From the NCBI RefSeq assembly GCF_017908595.1, contig NZ_JAGKTL010000002.1, positions 620,001-684,000 on the forward strand: a stretch of 64,000 bases of DNA. Direction: 5' to 3'. The position numbers and the translations under genes are program-made. The notes beneath the pieces are model-generated. The model did no database searches, was not told where the DNA came from, and worked only from the letters and a program-made list of their open reading frames with translations. Position 1 is the stretch's first letter; every line of letters starts with the position of its first letter. The DNA comes from Rhodothermus bifroesti. GTDB taxonomy: Bacteria > Bacteroidota > Rhodothermia > Rhodothermales > Rhodothermaceae. Shown in pieces: positions 63,067 to 64,000 of the stretch.

Positions 63067-64000
63067 TTAGGCCTTTCGACGCATGCGTGCGGCAAACGCT
63101 CCATCCATACGATCGCGTGGCGGCCAAGTTGCTAAAAAGCCTGCTGGCGTCACCATAGAAGCAGGCACCCAGTTCTCAGCACCCTCTAGGGCAAATTCCG
63201 GGTGCCGTTGTAGAAAAGCTTGCACCCGCATTTCGTTTTCTTCGGGCTCGATCGTGCACGTACTGTAGACCAATACACCCCCGGGACGCACCAAGCGTGC
63301 GGCAGCCTCCAGCAACGCGTCCTGCAACTGCGTCAGTTCGTCGAGTGCTTCTGGGCAGCGATGCCAGCGCAGGTCGGCACGCTTAGCCAGTACCCCCAGC
63401 CCAGAGCAAGGTACGTCAAGTAGCACACGATCAGCCTGCAGCGTTGGGTAGCGCTCGGCGACATGTCGCACGTCAAGCGTTTCAGCCACAATGCTGGTCA
63501 ACCCTTGCTGGAGCGCTGCTTGACGAATGCGTTCTGTGCGGCCTGGATGGACATCGAAGGCAAGCACCCGGCCGTGATCCCGCATGCGCGTAGCGATATA
63601 CGTGGTTTTACCTCCTGGGGCGGCACATGCATCGATGATCGTTTCTTCGGGGTGAGGATCCAGCAGACGCACTACTAACCCAGCGCTTTCATCTTGCACA
63701 GCAAGTAGACCCTTTTCAATTAACCGATCTTCTAGGATAGGCTGCAGCCGGCGTACCCGAACGAAGTCGTCCAAAACCGGTGACGGCTCGGCCTCAACCC
63801 TTCGATCGGCCAGTCGGTGCAGCACTACACTGCGGGCAATGCGGTCGGTACGTACCCGTATCCCAAACCAAGGGCGCGTATTGTTGTGTTGCATCAGGGC
63901 TTCCGTTGCCTCGCGGCCATATCGCGCTAGCCAACGCTGCACCATCCAGGTGGGATGAGAATAGCAAATGGCCAAGTCCTCGGCCACGTCACCGGTTTGC
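63067..64000 (-). CDS. rRNA (cytosine-5) methyltransferase, RsmB/Sun family (5' end cut off)
   Basis: The C-terminal about 311 residues of an RNA m5C methyltransferase; the frame remains open at the window edge, so the N-terminal NusB-like domain is missing. SAM-binding motif I is DACAAPGGKTTYIA, motif IV is LLDVPCSGLGV with one catalytic cysteine, and motif VI is VYSTCTIEPEENE with the nucleophilic cysteine. WMVQRWLARYG at the start of the visible part is typical of RsmB, which methylates C967 of 16S rRNA in E. coli; other rRNA or tRNA targets are possible. It lies 6 bp upstream of the PH-like gene. Confidence 0.9.
   Translation of the reverse strand, partial: QTGDVAEDLAICYSHPTWMVQRWLARYGREATEALMQHNNTRPWFGIRVRTDRIARSVVLHRLADRRVEAEPSPVLDDFVRVRRLQPILEDRLIEKGLLAVQDESAGLVVRLLDPHPEETIIDACAAPGGKTTYIATRMRDHGRVLAFDVHPGRTERIRQAALQQGLTSIVAETLDVRHVAERYPTLQADRVLLDVPCSGLGVLAKRADLRWHRCPEALDELTQLQDALLEAAARLVRPGGVLVYSTCTIEPEENEMRVQAFLQRHPEFALEGAENWVPASMVTPAGFLATWPPRDRMDGAFAARMRRKA

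Overview
The window looks like chromosome of a Bacteroidota-related bacterium, most likely of the Rhodothermus type (Rhodothermota). This is inference from several signs: two secreted proteins end in type IX-secretion (T9SS) style sorting tails, there is a menaquinone gene (menB), a fused B12-dependent isobutyryl-CoA mutase, metallopeptidase/beta-propeller/outer-membrane-barrel architecture, moderately high GC with AT-rich promoters, and few strong ribosome binding sites. No complete mobile element, CRISPR array or rRNA operon is visible.

Layout. 1-6490 (+): three tandem periplasmic parvulin-type chaperones (two lipoproteins and a SurA-like protein), a MoxR AAA+ ATPase and a ferredoxin-NADP reductase. 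6483-7185 holds a decayed minus-strand gene. 7184-8632 is a secreted three-CHRD-domain protein with its own terminator. 8701-13249 (+) is a metal-homeostasis operon: a MntR-like repressor with a palindromic operator, a metal-binding lipoprotein, an ATPase and two permeases, both ending in a cytoplasmic winged-helix extension. 13242-14735 (-) is a GH32 beta-fructosidase. 14811-16502 (+) are two unknown genes. Then come tRNA-Lys(CTT) and a DMT transporter.

17664-26491 (-) is a long run: type IIA topoisomerase B and A subunits, an AlbA_2/Schlafen-type protein, gpsA, plsY and purM, then a squalene/phytoene synthase-like protein; 26494-27291 is an enoyl-CoA hydratase. 27433-28272 (+) is a DUF6454-like exported protein. 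28262-37340 (-) is nitrogen/threonine metabolism: gltB, gltD, thrB, thrC and an unknown gene, preceded by a structured leader region. 37341-38349 carries no intact gene. After tRNA-Pro(GGG) come a MerR regulator, a second DMT transporter, sbcC and a CDF metal transporter. 44178-45619 (+) encodes a T9SS-type secreted protein followed by a 69-residue peptide carrying the exact lasso-peptide leader motif but a six-residue core. uvrC, spmA and spmB follow, then a tiny stand-alone CBM48-type protein.

49640-56569 (-) is an envelope-flavoured operon: peptidase/propeller/barrel fusion, BamB-like lipoprotein, PEGA-like protein, YqeY, CvpA and an M14 peptidase. 56638-64000 (-) holds icmF, menB, a phosphopantetheinyl transferase, Mn-type superoxide dismutase, an unknown protein and an rsmB-like RNA methyltransferase cut by the window edge.

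The genes connect in several ways. The metal import operon, Mn-type SOD and CDF transporter suggest managed manganese. GpsA and PlsY supply phospholipid precursors. GltBD feeds amino acid synthesis next to thrBC. The most unusual items are the double permease-winged-helix fusions, the orphan lasso-type leader peptide, and the structured region upstream of gltB.
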